A DNA stretch of 64,000 bases from Sphingomonas hengshuiensis (lineage in GTDB: Bacteria > Pseudomonadota > Alphaproteobacteria > Sphingomonadales > Sphingomonadaceae). Shown here piece after piece: positions 17,119 to 26,914 of the stretch; the first letter of the stretch is position 1, and each line of letters starts with the position of its first letter. The translations under genes were made by a program, and so were the position numbers. The stretch lies in the NCBI RefSeq assembly GCF_000935025.1, contig NZ_CP010836.1, positions 2,294,001 through 2,358,000 on the forward strand, in the 5' to 3' direction. Under the pieces are notes generated by a model, which was not told the origin of the DNA, ran no database searches, and saw nothing but the letters and a program-made list of their open reading frames with translations.

Positions 17119-18149
17119 GCCAGTATCTCGATACCGTGGAGGAGGCCGCTGCGGCTTGGGATGCGCGGTTGCGCGGGACCCAGGTGACGTTTCGCGATCG
17201 CCGCGCGTTCCACGCCTGGCTGCAACAGGATGCCGAGCACCAGGCCGCGCATGATCGCCTCCAGGCAATGCTCGGGGCGTTGCGCGCGCACGCGGACATG
17301 CCCGAGCTGAGCGCGCTGCGCGACGAGGCGCGCGCCAGCGTCCACGATACGCGGCGGCGGCGCTTCGCGACGTTTGCGTCGGTCGCCGCGGCGGCGATGC
17401 TCGTGGTGGCGCTGGTCACCTTCACCCAGAGCGAGCGCAGCGCCGAGCTCACCGCAGCGCTGCACGGCGACACGATCTATGCGACCTCGCCCGACGAGCG
17501 CGCGCGCGTAACGCTGGCCGACGGATCGATCCTGACGCTCGATTCGGGGACGCGCGTGGCGGCGCGGATCGGCGATGCGCGGCGCGACGTGACGCTGCTT
17601 GCCGGGCGTGCGCTGTTCCAGGTCGCCAAGGACCCGCAGCGCCCGTTCGTGGTGCGCGCGGGCGCGCGCAGCGTGACCGCGCTCGGCACGGTGTTCGACG
17701 TCCGGCTGGCGCCTCACGAAGTCCGGGTGACGCTGGCCGAGGGGTCGGTCGCGGTGCGGCTCCTGCATCCGCGCCGGGGGGAAAGGGTCCAGCAGCTGCT
17801 CAAGCCACATCAGCAACTCGTCGCGGTCGACGGCGAAGCCGCCCCCCGGTTGCGCACCATCGACACCGATCGCGCGCTGGCCTGGGCCGACGGGCAGCTC
17901 TTCTTCGACAATGAGCCGCTGGCGCGCGCGGTCGAGGAGATGAACGCGTTCTCGCCGCGCAAGATCCGCGTCGATCCGGCGGTGGCGGGGATGCGGATCA
18001 ACGGCATGTTCCGCACGAGTAACCAGGCGGGTTTCCTCAAGGCGCTCGAAGTCACGCTGCCCGTCGAGGTGCGCCACGGCGCGCAGGGCAATGTCTATAT
18101 CGTGCCGAAAGCCGGCCGCACCGCGTCGTCGGGGGGCGACGCGATGTAG
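17115..18149 (+). CDS. FecR-family anti-sigma/signal transducer
   Basis: The 344-residue protein has an N-terminal cytoplasmic DUF4880-like region (EEAAAAWDARL and FHAWLQQDAEHQAAHDRL), a single membrane span (about residues 88-104, FASVAAAAMLVVALVTF), and a periplasmic FecR domain (TLADGSILTLDSGTRV, GRALFQVAKDPQRPFVV, TALGTVFDVRL). Its C-terminus resembles the secretin/TonB-like module that contacts receptor STN domains. Translation is coupled to the sigma gene through a 4-nt overlap. Role: holds or activates the ECF sigma according to receptor occupancy. Confidence 0.94.
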   Translation: MSQYLDTVEEAAAAWDARLRGTQVTFRDRRAFHAWLQQDAEHQAAHDRLQAMLGALRAHADMPELSALRDEARASVHDTRRRRFATFASVAAAAMLVVALVTFTQSERSAELTAALHGDTIYATSPDERARVTLADGSILTLDSGTRVAARIGDARRDVTLLAGRALFQVAKDPQRPFVVRAGARSVTALGTVFDVRLAPHEVRVTLAEGSVAVRLLHPRRGERVQQLLKPHQQLVAVDGEAAPRLRTIDTDRALAWADGQLFFDNEPLARAVEEMNAFSPRKIRVDPAVAGMRINGMFRTSNQAGFLKALEVTLPVEVRHGAQGNVYIVPKAGRTASSGGDAM

Positions 18150-18193
18150 CCTGCGCCGTTTCCGTATCCCCTTACCAGACAGGACAGCCCATC

Positions 18194-19507
18194 GTGAAAC
18201 GACTCCCCCTCCTAACCTCCGCGGCGCTCCTCTTCCCCGCCGTCGCCGCCTCGGCGCAGGACGCGCCCAGCCCGGCGCGGCTCAAGGCCGATGTCGAGAA
18301 GCTGGTCAGCTTCGGCACCCGCCACAGCCTGTCGAGCCCCGACGATCCCAAGCGCGGGATCGGCGCGGCGCGGCGCTGGTTCGCCGAAGAGATGCAGCGG
18401 ACGGCGGTGCAATGCGGCGGGTGCATCCAGACCTCGACGATCGAGCGCAATTTCACCGTCGAGCGCGCGCCGAACGGCGTCAACATCGTCGATGTCCTCG
18501 CGATCCAGCCGGGGCGTGATCCCAATCGCGTGGTGATCGTCCAGGGGCATATCGACAGCCGGGTCAGCGACGTGATGAACGCCACCGCCGATGCGCCGGG
18601 CGCCAATGACGATGCATCGGGCGTCGCGCTGGTGCTGGAGGCGGCGCGGCTGCTGTCGAAGCGCAAATTCGACGCGACGATCATCTATGCCGCGCTGTCG
18701 GGCGAGGAACAGGGGCTGCTCGGCGCGCAACTGTTCGCCGACACCGCGAAGGAGCGCGGCTGGGTCGTCACCGCAGTGCTCAACAACGACATTGTCGGCA
18801 ACACGATCGGCCAGAACGGCACCCGCGTCGCGGACCGGGTCCGGGTGTTCTCCGAGGGCATTCGCGCGATCGAGACGGTGCCCGAACAGCTCGCGCGGCG
18901 CGGCAATGGCGGCGAGGATGACGGCCCAAGCCGCGCGCTCGCCCGCGCGATCGACAAGGCGGCGGAGACGATCCCCGGCGGGATCGATGTTTTCGTCGAC
19001 CGCCGCCCCGATCGCTTCGGCCGCGGGGGCGATCATGAGCCGTTCCTCAAGCTCGGCTATCCCGCGGTGCGCTTCTCGGTGGGGATCGAGAACTACAACC
19101 AGCAGCACCAGGACCTGCGCACCGAGAACGGGATCGAATATGGCGATACGGTCGACAAGATGGACTTCCCGTATCTGGCCAAGGTGACGGCGATCAACGT
19201 CGCCGCGATCGCCCGCCTCGCCGCCGCCCCCGCTGCGCCGGCACAGGTCGGGCTAGCCGGCGCGCTGGGCAGCGATACGGTGGTGAGCTGGACCGCCTCG
19301 CACGGCGCCGCCGGCTATCGCATCCGCTGGCGGCGCAACGACAAGCAGGACTGGACCGACCAGCGCGACGTGCCCGCATCGGCGACCGAGGCGACGCTGA
19401 AGGACGTCGTCGTGGACGATCATTTCATCGGGGTATCGGCGCTGTCGAGCGACGGCGCGGAGAGCATCGTGACCTTCGGCGGTCGAGCGCCACGCCGCCC
19501 GCGCTGA
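18194..19507 (+). CDS. Exported M28-family zinc metallopeptidase
   Basis: The 437-residue protein starts at GTG 18194 and has a signal peptide cleaved near ASAQD. M28 zinc ligands are visible in order: His in GHIDSR, bridging Asp in GANDDASG, the catalytic Glu pair in SGEEQG, Asp in NNDIVGN, and His in the QQHQD segment. After the catalytic domain (to about residue 340) comes a short beta-sandwich tail containing VVSWTASHGAAGYRIRWR, resembling fibronectin type III. It is expected to be a periplasmic aminopeptidase. It follows sigma/FecR by 44 nt and precedes a terminator, and is convergent with an STN receptor, so a peptide-uptake link is possible. Confidence 0.93.
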   Translation: MKRLPLLTSAALLFPAVAASAQDAPSPARLKADVEKLVSFGTRHSLSSPDDPKRGIGAARRWFAEEMQRTAVQCGGCIQTSTIERNFTVERAPNGVNIVDVLAIQPGRDPNRVVIVQGHIDSRVSDVMNATADAPGANDDASGVALVLEAARLLSKRKFDATIIYAALSGEEQGLLGAQLFADTAKERGWVVTAVLNNDIVGNTIGQNGTRVADRVRVFSEGIRAIETVPEQLARRGNGGEDDGPSRALARAIDKAAETIPGGIDVFVDRRPDRFGRGGDHEPFLKLGYPAVRFSVGIENYNQQHQDLRTENGIEYGDTVDKMDFPYLAKVTAINVAAIARLAAAPAAPAQVGLAGALGSDTVVSWTASHGAAGYRIRWRRNDKQDWTDQRDVPASATEATLKDVVVDDHFIGVSALSSDGAESIVTFGGRAPRRPR

Positions 19508-19522
19508 GGCCTCCGTCGTAGC

Positions 19523-19558
19523 AAAGGCCCGCGCCGGAGGACCGGCGCGGGCCTTTTT
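19523..19558 (+). terminator. Rho-independent terminator after the M28 peptidase gene
   Basis: AAAGGCCCGCGCCGG (19523-19537) pairs perfectly with CCGGCGCGGGCCTTT (19542-19556) around AGGA, ending in a T-run. It should stop transcription of the sigma-FecR-peptidase operon. Confidence 0.93.
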
Positions 19559-19581
19559 GCATTGTAAGACTGGCGAAGCGC

Positions 19582-19619
19582 CCAAAAACCAACGGCACCC
19601 CCGCTTGCGCAGGAGTGCC
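19582..19619 (-). terminator. Rho-independent terminator of the STN receptor gene
   Basis: Read on the minus strand, GGCACTCC and a matching GGGTGCC flank a short loop and are followed by GTTGGTTTTT. It lies 29 nt past the receptor stop, so the convergent genes have back-to-back terminators. Confidence 0.75.
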
Positions 19620-19647
19620 GCCAGCCGACCCAAGGGTTCCGCCCTCG

Positions 19648-22600
19648 CTAGAATTTGAACCGAAGCCCCACGCGATAGGTCCGGCCGAGCAGGTCGTAGG
19701 GCGCCGAAGTACCGAACGACGTGCCGCTGCTGGGGATCGGTTCGGGGTCGCGATCGAACAGATTCTCGACCACGCCGAACAGCGTCACCTTGTTGTTCCC
19801 GCCCAGCGCAATGTCGTAATTCTGGGCGAGTTCGAAATACCAGACCGGATCGACATGGTTGAGGTCGTCGGCGATGCCGACGCTTCTGGTCGCGGGCTGG
19901 TTCGTAATCTTGCCCGGCCCCAGATAGCGCGTGGTGATCGTCGTGCGGCTGGGCCCGAGGGCGTAGGTCGCCGTCGCCAGCCCGCGCCATTTCAGGCTCC
20001 CGACCGTCCCCAGCGTCGGCGGCGTCGACCCACCGGGCAGGTTGGTCTCGTCCTTGAGCCGCTGCGACACCAGCACGCGCAGGTTGATCGCGCCGGGCAG
20101 CGCGCCGGCGATCGAACTGAGGCTGGCGCGGTAGCTCGCCTCATAGTCGACACCCTCGACCGCGACATTCTGGGCGTTGATGCCGCTGGTGTAGATCGTG
20201 GCGTTGGCGAGGGTCGTGGCGCCGGGAGCGCGGACGATCGAGTCGCATGCCGCGGGGTTGCGCGTCCCGCCAACGCCGTAGCACAGATCGATGATCTGCT
20301 GCGCGCCGACCGCCGTGATCGCATCCTTGATGTCGATCTTGTACCAGTCGACCGACACGCTGAACCCCGGCAGCCATTTGGGCTGGTAGATGCCGCCCGC
20401 GGTCCAGGTGTCGGCGATTTCGGGGGTGAGGTTCGGGTTGCCGCCGCTCAGCGTGATGTTCGGCACCTGCGGACTGCCTGTCTGGCTTCGATCCAGATAG
20501 GCGTTCACGAACTGGCTGCTCGGCGCGAACAGATCGTTGAGGTTGGGCGCGCGGATGTCGCGCGAGCGGGTGCCGCGCAGCCGCAGGTCGCCAATGTCCC
20601 AGGTCAGCCCGGCCTTCCACGTCGTCACCGCGCCGCTGGTCGAATAATCGGTCCGCCGCACCGCGCCGTTCAGCTCCAGGCTGCGCCCGAGCGGCGAATC
20701 CTGGAGCAGCGGCACCAGGATTTCGCCGAAGAATTCCTTGACGTTATAGCCGTTGCTCGCGCCCTTGAAGTTGCCGACATTCCATTGCGACGCCAGCGAC
20801 ACCGCGTCGGCGGTCGAGGAGAAGGACTCCTTGCGATATTCGAACCCTGCCGCGACCGTCACCGGCCCCGCCCAGGTCGAGAATGGGTTGTACTGCGCGT
20901 CGAACGAGAACACGTCCTGATAGAAATCCAGGTCCTGCCGGGTGCGATACCCGTCGCTGAGCCCCGTGACCCAGGCGATCGACGCGGCACCCAGCGATCC
21001 TTCGCCGAACAGGTTCATCGGCACACAGCCATTCCCCGGATTGGCCAACGTCGAGCGACAGATCGGCGTCCCCGCCGCGACGCCGCTGACGCCACCGGTG
21101 GCCGGATTGGCGATCACGTCGATCGCGAGGTTGAGCCGCGCGGGGATGATGTTGTTGTCGCGCGTGTACCAAACGTCGCTATGCCCGCGCTGGTAATAAG
21201 CGCGCCATTTGCCGCTGCCGAAGATGCTGCCCTCCAGCGCGGCAAGGATGCGGTCCTGCCGCCGGTTATACCCCGCCTCGCCGATATGCGTCCCCGGAGT
21301 ATTGATCATGTCGTAGAACAGCCGGTTCATCTGGAACGACGTGACCCCCGCCTGGTCCATCGCCTGCCGCGTCACCACCGGGATGAACGGGTTGTCGCGC
21401 GTGATCGTCAGCGCGGTCGATCCCTGGCGGTTATAGACCGCCGACCAGTTCACTGTGTCGTTGCCCGCATAGCTGGCCTCGAAGATCGCCGTGATGTCGT
21501 CGGTCACCTCATAGCTGGCGCGGCCATAGATGCTCCAATGCTCGTCATCGGGCATCAGCGCGCCGCGGATCGGCATCGATTCGACGGTGCCGCCTGCCTG
21601 GACCTGGCCCTGCTGGATCGGGCCGAACACGAAATTGCCGACCGTGCCGCCGGGGCCGAACACCATCCCCTTTAGCGGGCCGGTGGCGATCACGCCCCCG
21701 GGGGTGCTGTTATACCCCGCATCGGTGCGCACGAGCTGGCCGGGCTGGCCGTTGGTCGCGGTCCAATCGGGGTTGTTGAGCAGGCGGAGCCCCGGCTGGA
21801 ACCAGTCGCGGGTGCTATCGTAAAAGTCGATCCGCTCGCCCTTGAAGTACGAACCGCTGAGCAGCAAATGCCCGCGCCCGCCCGCGAATTTGGTGCCATA
21901 GGCAAGGTCGCCCGACACTACGCGGCCATCCGCATAGTCGGTCTGGCTCAGGTTGATGCTGCCCTTCAGCCCGGTGAACTTGGTATCGAGGATGAAGTTC
22001 ACCACGCCAGCGACAGCGTCCGAGCCATAGGCCGCCGATGCGCCACCGGTGACGATGTCGACGCGCTGGACGAGGTTCTGCGGCAGGAGGTTGATGTCGA
22101 CTGCCGGCGACATCCCCGATCCGACGACGCGGCGCCCATCGAGCAGCGTCAGCGTCCGCGTCACACCCAGGTCGCGCGCACTGAGCTGGTTCGCGCCGCC
22201 GGTCGCATTGGCGAACAGCGTGGTGGTGCGCGGGGTATTGCCGGTGCCCATTGCGGGCAATTGGGTGATGTAGTCGGCGATGTTGGTGGGGTTGCGCTCC
22301 TGGATGTCCTCGGCGGACAGCACCGTCGTGGGCGTCGGCGCCTGATAGCCGTCGCGCACGATGCGCGATCCGGTGACGACCAGTTCCTCGCCCTCCTGCA
22401 CGCTGGCGTCCTGCGTCGCGGGGAGCGGTCCGGCCTGCACGGCGACGGGCGCGTCGTCGGCGGAGGTGCGCGAAGCGGTCTGGACCGGCGTCGCCTGGAA
22501 GCTTGTCGGCTCGCGCCGCGCGATCACCGCCTGGGGTCCGCTCGCCTTGCGCAGCGTCAGCACGGCATCGCCCTCGGCGCGCAGCCCGGTGCCCTGGAGC

Positions 22601-22851
22601 AGCAGCTGGAGCGCGGTGCGCGGCTCCAGCTTGCCGCGCGCGCCCCGGCTCTGCTTGCCCGCGACCATGGCGCTGGAAAAGATGATCTCGCGGTTCGCCT
22701 GTCGCGCAAAGGCGTTCAGCGCGCGTGCCAGATCACCGGCAGGAATGTCGAAATTGCGCGCCTGCGCGGACACCGGCGCGGCAACGAGGCACAGCGCGAG
22801 CGTCGCCACGGAGCCGCCGCCATAGATCGAGAACCGTCCCCTGTTGTACAT
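19648..22851 (-). CDS. TonB-dependent receptor with N-terminal STN signalling domain
   Basis: I chose the ATG at 22851, behind AAGGGGG, over the frame start at 22869. After the signal peptide comes an STN domain (NFDIPAGDLARALNAFARQA, then LEPRTALQLLLQGTGL), the module that signals to FecR proteins. The plug includes EELVVTGSRIV, LTLLDGRRVV and TGGASAAYGSDAVAGVVNF. A large barrel ends in YRVGLRFKF. Total about 1067 residues. The STN domain and the FecI/FecR pair 1.5 kb away fit one trans-envelope signalling unit. Ligand unknown; the adjacent exported peptidase suggests peptides or a peptide-linked ligand, but an iron complex is also possible. Confidence 0.93.
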   Translation of the reverse strand: MYNRGRFSIYGGGSVATLALCLVAAPVSAQARNFDIPAGDLARALNAFARQANREIIFSSAMVAGKQSRGARGKLEPRTALQLLLQGTGLRAEGDAVLTLRKASGPQAVIARREPTSFQATPVQTASRTSADDAPVAVQAGPLPATQDASVQEGEELVVTGSRIVRDGYQAPTPTTVLSAEDIQERNPTNIADYITQLPAMGTGNTPRTTTLFANATGGANQLSARDLGVTRTLTLLDGRRVVGSGMSPAVDINLLPQNLVQRVDIVTGGASAAYGSDAVAGVVNFILDTKFTGLKGSINLSQTDYADGRVVSGDLAYGTKFAGGRGHLLLSGSYFKGERIDFYDSTRDWFQPGLRLLNNPDWTATNGQPGQLVRTDAGYNSTPGGVIATGPLKGMVFGPGGTVGNFVFGPIQQGQVQAGGTVESMPIRGALMPDDEHWSIYGRASYEVTDDITAIFEASYAGNDTVNWSAVYNRQGSTALTITRDNPFIPVVTRQAMDQAGVTSFQMNRLFYDMINTPGTHIGEAGYNRRQDRILAALEGSIFGSGKWRAYYQRGHSDVWYTRDNNIIPARLNLAIDVIANPATGGVSGVAAGTPICRSTLANPGNGCVPMNLFGEGSLGAASIAWVTGLSDGYRTRQDLDFYQDVFSFDAQYNPFSTWAGPVTVAAGFEYRKESFSSTADAVSLASQWNVGNFKGASNGYNVKEFFGEILVPLLQDSPLGRSLELNGAVRRTDYSTSGAVTTWKAGLTWDIGDLRLRGTRSRDIRAPNLNDLFAPSSQFVNAYLDRSQTGSPQVPNITLSGGNPNLTPEIADTWTAGGIYQPKWLPGFSVSVDWYKIDIKDAITAVGAQQIIDLCYGVGGTRNPAACDSIVRAPGATTLANATIYTSGINAQNVAVEGVDYEASYRASLSSIAGALPGAINLRVLVSQRLKDETNLPGGSTPPTLGTVGSLKWRGLATATYALGPSRTTITTRYLGPGKITNQPATRSVGIADDLNHVDPVWYFELAQNYDIALGGNNKVTLFGVVENLFDRDPEPIPSSGTSFGTSAPYDLLGRTYRVGLRFKF

Positions 22852-23264
22852 CGCGTCCCCCTTGCCCATGCATCATGGTTCCCTCCGAAAGACGCAGCGC
22901 CACTACGATCCCGCCAAAGATTTTCCGCACCGCAACAATTTTGTCACCGTCTCCCGACGATTGGGGATGAATCGCCGCCAGCCAGCGGATCGCGCCGACG
23001 CTGCGCCGCATTGGCAGGCATCGCGCGTTCCTGGCGTTTGCGGGTGCGCATCTTCACTTCGCGCCAGTCGACGCCGAAATGTCCCCGTTGATCCGGCAGA
23101 CATCTCTTTGGCCCCCTCCAGCGGCCCCTGGTCCGCTTCGCACCGCCAGGCTCCGGTCGAGAACAATTCCACCCTTCGTTCCCGGCGCCGGTGCTACGCT
23201 AAGGCTGTCCGCACGAATCCTTCAGGGATCACCTGACGCGAGGCACGCAGGAGGGGGAAGGCAA
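22852..23264. other. 413-bp divergent intergenic region between the STN receptor and GH29 gene
   Basis: No convincing gene is present. On the minus strand GGAAAAT (complement near 22.92 kb) and CGTAG about 15 nt further resemble an ECF-type -35/-10 pair placed 50-75 nt before the receptor start, a weak candidate for the FecI-like sigma. The GH29 gene has a strong AGGAGGGGG box at the right end. No operator for the GH29-GH42 pair could be picked out. Confidence 0.4.
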
Positions 23265-24815
23265 ATGGTTGGCTTCAGCAAACGCGAAGTGCTGGCCGCA
23301 CCGCTCGCCGCATTGGGATTCGCCCCGGCATACAGCCGCGATCGGTCCTTGCGGGCGCAAGACGCGCTTCCCTCGCCGGCCATCGGGCCCTTCGACGCCA
23401 GCGTCGCCTCGCTCAAAACCTATCGCGCGCCCGCCTGGTTCGGCGATGCGAAGTTCGGCATCTGGTCGCATTGGGGGCCACAGGCGGTGCCGCGCCAGGG
23501 CGACTGGTATGCGCGGTTTCTCTACGTCCCGGGCCACCCGCATTACGACCATCATCTCAAGACCTATGGCCACCCGTCCGAGTTCGGGCACAAGGATATC
23601 ATCGCCTTGTGGAAGGCCGAGAATTTCGATCCCGACGCATTGATGCACAAATATGCCGCCGCCGGCGCGCGCTATTTCGTCGCGATGGGCGTCCATCACG
23701 ACAATTTCGACCTGTGGAATTCGAAGCATCACCGCTGGAACGCTGCGGCGATGGGTCCCAGGCGCGATATCGTCGGCGCGTGGCGGACGGCGGCCAAGCG
23801 CCTCGGCCTGCGCTTCGGCGTTTCGGAGCATCTCGGCGCCAGCTACACCTGGTGGCACCCCAGCCACCTGTACGACCAGTTCTGGCCCAAGCTCGGCCTT
23901 CGCTATGACGGCGCGGACCCGCGCTACACGGACCTGTATCACGACAATCGCGACGAGCCGTTCGTCAACACGCCCGCCAGCTGGTACACCACCAATCCGG
24001 CATTCCATCGCCACTGGCTCGACCGCATCCGCGATCTGGTCGACAGCTATCAGCCCGATCTGCTCTACACCGATGGCGGCCTGCCGTTCGGCGAAGTCGG
24101 CCGCGCCTTGGTCGCGCATCTCTACAACAGCAGCATCGCGCGCAACGGCACGCTCGATGCGGTGTACACCTGCAAGGATTCGGGCTCGGGCGAATTCCAC
24201 AAGGAGGCCGTCGTCCAGGATGTCGAGCGTGGGGTGCTGGCCGGGATCAACCCGTTGCCCTGGCAGACCTGCACGTCGAATGCGGACTGGTTCTATAGCG
24301 ATCACCATCCGTTCAAGACGACCGGCGAGGTCGTCACCATGCTCGCCGACATCGTCAGCAAGAACGGCAACATGCTGCTCAACATCTCGCAATATCCGGA
24401 CGGCAGCCTGCCGCCGCAATCGGAGCAGCTTCTCGCCGAGCTCGCGGCGTGGATGAAGGTGCATTCCGAAGCGATCCACGGCACCCGCCCCTGGAAAATC
24501 CATGGCGAGGGTCCGACCACGCCCAAGCCCGGCATGTTCAACGAGAAGGCCGAATATACCGCGCAGGACATCCGCTTCACCACCAAGGGCGCGGCCCTAT
24601 ACGCGATCACGCTCGCCGAGCCGCGCGGCACCGTCGCGATCCGCGCGCTCGCACTCGACAACCCGCACGAGCGCCGCCGGGTCCGCTCGGTCCGGCTGCT
24701 CGGCCACCCCGGGCCTATCGCGTATCGCCAGACCGACAGCGCACTGGTGATCGATGTGCCAACGACGCTGCCGGCCCGTCACGCAAGCGCGTTCAAGATC
24801 GGCTTTGGGGCATGA
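23265..24815 (+). CDS. GH29 alpha-L-fucosidase-like enzyme
   Basis: The 516-residue protein starts at ATG 23265 with a strong Shine-Dalgarno sequence and has an N-terminal export sequence. GH29 hallmarks are FGIWSHWGPQAVP near the N-terminus, the KYAAAGARYFVAMGVHHDNF strand with the substrate-binding HHDNFD, GLRFGVSEH, and DLLYTDGG whose Asp270 fits the catalytic nucleophile. DIVSKNGNMLLNI and the C-terminal beta domain complete the family layout. It should remove alpha-linked fucose (some GH29 members take related sugars) from oligosaccharides, probably in the periplasm. The downstream GH42 gene overlaps by 4 nt (ATGA), so the two are coupled. Part of the 23-42 kb glycan locus. Confidence 0.93.
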   Translation: MVGFSKREVLAAPLAALGFAPAYSRDRSLRAQDALPSPAIGPFDASVASLKTYRAPAWFGDAKFGIWSHWGPQAVPRQGDWYARFLYVPGHPHYDHHLKTYGHPSEFGHKDIIALWKAENFDPDALMHKYAAAGARYFVAMGVHHDNFDLWNSKHHRWNAAAMGPRRDIVGAWRTAAKRLGLRFGVSEHLGASYTWWHPSHLYDQFWPKLGLRYDGADPRYTDLYHDNRDEPFVNTPASWYTTNPAFHRHWLDRIRDLVDSYQPDLLYTDGGLPFGEVGRALVAHLYNSSIARNGTLDAVYTCKDSGSGEFHKEAVVQDVERGVLAGINPLPWQTCTSNADWFYSDHHPFKTTGEVVTMLADIVSKNGNMLLNISQYPDGSLPPQSEQLLAELAAWMKVHSEAIHGTRPWKIHGEGPTTPKPGMFNEKAEYTAQDIRFTTKGAALYAITLAEPRGTVAIRALALDNPHERRRVRSVRLLGHPGPIAYRQTDSALVIDVPTTLPARHASAFKIGFGA

Positions 24816-26878
24816 TCGGCGGGTTCGCCCGAGCAGCGGGTATGGCGTTGACGCTGGCGCTGGCCGGCTCCCTTGTCGCGCCGTCGGCCCATGCCCAGAG
24901 CGCGGCTGGGCATCCGGAATGGCCCGGCAAGGGCCAGCTTTTCGTCGGGACCAATTATCAGCCGATCGATCGTTCGCCCGAGCAGATTCGCCAGGACATC
25001 GCGATCATGAAGCGCGCCGGCTTCGATCTGGTCCGCGTCGGCGACCTGTCGTGGGATTCGTTCGAGCCCGAGGAAGGCCGGTTCACGTTCGAATGGCTCG
25101 ACGACGTCATCGCCCAGATGCACGCCGCCGGGATCCGCGTCGTGGTCGATATTCCCGGCCAGCCTGCGCCGATCTGGCTGCACAAAACCTATCCGGGCGT
25201 CGATATCGTCACCCAGGACGGCATCCGCCGCAACGCCGCCTCGCGCTATTGGGACAATATCAGCGATCCCGATTACCGCCGCCTGGCCAAGCGCCTCGCG
25301 CAGCGGATCATGGCGCGCTACGCCCATAACCCGGCGGTGATCGCGCTCGGTTACGATAACGAGATCGGCAATGGCCAGGTCTCCTATTCCGAAGCCGACC
25401 GGGTCCGCTTCGTCGCGTGGCTGCAGCGCAAATACGGGACGATCGAAGCGCTCAACAAGGCCTGGGCGACGCAGCGCTGGTCGCGCCGGCTGAATAGCTG
25501 GGACCAGATCGACCTGCCCTATTTCCACGGGCCAGGTCCGAACGAACGCTATCTCGATCTGCGCCGCTATTGGTCCGACGACACGATCGGCGCGCTTACG
25601 GACCTGGAGGCGGTGCGCAAGCAGGTCGCGCCCAATCTTCCCGTGGCGTCCAATCTCTGGCCGACCGCGTCAACCAAGGGTTTCGACTATCTGCGTTCGT
25701 GGAACCGTATCTCCACCTATGGCGCGCAGGGCTTCTATCCCGGCGACCCTCTCGGCGCCGGCTTCGAGGTGATGATGAACCGGGCCGGGCACGACACGCC
25801 AATGTGGTTCAACGAATTCACCGCCGGCGGCGGCGGCTATTACGGCACGCCGGGGCGCTCGCGCATGTGGGCCTATTTCGGCCTGCTTCATTATGCGCAG
25901 ACCGTTCTCGCCTGGACCTTCAATTCGCATATCGGCGGGGAGGAGCAGTCGCTGTTCGGGCTCGTCGATCATGACGGGCGCCCATCCTGGAAAGTCGATG
26001 AGTTCGGGCGGATCGCCAGCGAGTTCCGGCGGCTGCAGGCGATGGGCTTCCCGCGCTATCGCCGGCCCGAGGTCGCGGTCCATTATTCGTTCGAGACGAA
26101 TTGGCTGACCAATCCGCCGCAAGGCCCGAACACGATGAAGGAATATTTCAAGGCCAGCTATGACGATCAGGTCAAGGCGGCGTTCCAGCCGCTGTTCCGG
26201 GACAATATCGATGCTGCGGTGATCGATGTCGGCCACGATCCGATCGCCGGCTACAAGTTCGTCATCCTGTCGAGCGCCTATATCATCGACGCGCCGACCG
26301 CGAAGGCAGTGCGCGACTATGTCGCCAACGGCGGCACGGTGATCATGACCGGCTATTCGGCCAAGGTCGATGAAACCGGCAAATGGTTCGAAACGCCGCT
26401 GCCGGGGCGGCTGGCGGACGTATTCGGCCTGCGCACCAACGCGTTCTACCGGTCCGAAAAGCCGCTGCAATTCACCTTCGACGGCGCCGTCCGCACCGGC
26501 ACCGACCCTTATTACGAGGTCCTGGAGCCGGACACTGCCAAGCCGCTGGCGATGTTCGCGAACACGCCGCAGCCCAGCCCGGCGATCACGATCAACACAT
26601 TCGGCAAGGGCCAGGCGATCTACCTCGCCACGGCAGCGCAGGCCGCGTTCCTCGATCCGCTGGTGCGCTCGCTCTATGCCACGCTGGGGATCGCGCGTGG
26701 CCCGGCGACGCCCGAAGGCGTGGTCGCTCGCGACGTCGATGGCCGGACGCTGTACGTCAACACCAACAATGCGCCGGCTGCCGTCGCTTTCGCCGGGGCG
26801 AGGAAGGATGCGCTGACCGGCAAGACCCATTCCGCGAAGATCGACCTCGAGCCGTACGGCGTCGCGCTGCTCCAATAG
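24812..26878 (+). CDS. GH42 beta-galactosidase-like enzyme, exported
   Basis: ATG 24812 overlaps the GH29 stop. A signal peptide (MALTLALAGSLVAPSAHAQS region) precedes a GH42 catalytic barrel: GTNYQPIDRSPEQIRQDI, then GYDNEIGNG with probable acid/base Glu184 and MWFNEFTAGGG with probable nucleophile Glu335. The trimerisation-like Rossmann domain follows (YKFVILSSAYIIDAPTAKAV, NGGTVIMTGYSAKVDE), and a small C-terminal beta domain closes the 688 residues. GH42 enzymes release beta-galactose, or arabinose in some cases. The NEF nucleophile context differs from the common family wording, so the exact specificity is open. It converges on the minus-strand glycan operon. Confidence 0.9.
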   Translation: MIGGFARAAGMALTLALAGSLVAPSAHAQSAAGHPEWPGKGQLFVGTNYQPIDRSPEQIRQDIAIMKRAGFDLVRVGDLSWDSFEPEEGRFTFEWLDDVIAQMHAAGIRVVVDIPGQPAPIWLHKTYPGVDIVTQDGIRRNAASRYWDNISDPDYRRLAKRLAQRIMARYAHNPAVIALGYDNEIGNGQVSYSEADRVRFVAWLQRKYGTIEALNKAWATQRWSRRLNSWDQIDLPYFHGPGPNERYLDLRRYWSDDTIGALTDLEAVRKQVAPNLPVASNLWPTASTKGFDYLRSWNRISTYGAQGFYPGDPLGAGFEVMMNRAGHDTPMWFNEFTAGGGGYYGTPGRSRMWAYFGLLHYAQTVLAWTFNSHIGGEEQSLFGLVDHDGRPSWKVDEFGRIASEFRRLQAMGFPRYRRPEVAVHYSFETNWLTNPPQGPNTMKEYFKASYDDQVKAAFQPLFRDNIDAAVIDVGHDPIAGYKFVILSSAYIIDAPTAKAVRDYVANGGTVIMTGYSAKVDETGKWFETPLPGRLADVFGLRTNAFYRSEKPLQFTFDGAVRTGTDPYYEVLEPDTAKPLAMFANTPQPSPAITINTFGKGQAIYLATAAQAAFLDPLVRSLYATLGIARGPATPEGVVARDVDGRTLYVNTNNAPAAVAFAGARKDALTGKTHSAKIDLEPYGVALLQ

Positions 26879-26914
26879 CCGTCGCGCGCGCCGCCAGGCC
26901 GGGCCAAATGCCGG

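Noticed and set aside
19615..21675. A 686-residue + strand frame opposite the STN receptor
   Set aside because: Antisense shadow of a GC-rich gene. The terminator and receptor motifs are all consistent with the minus strand.
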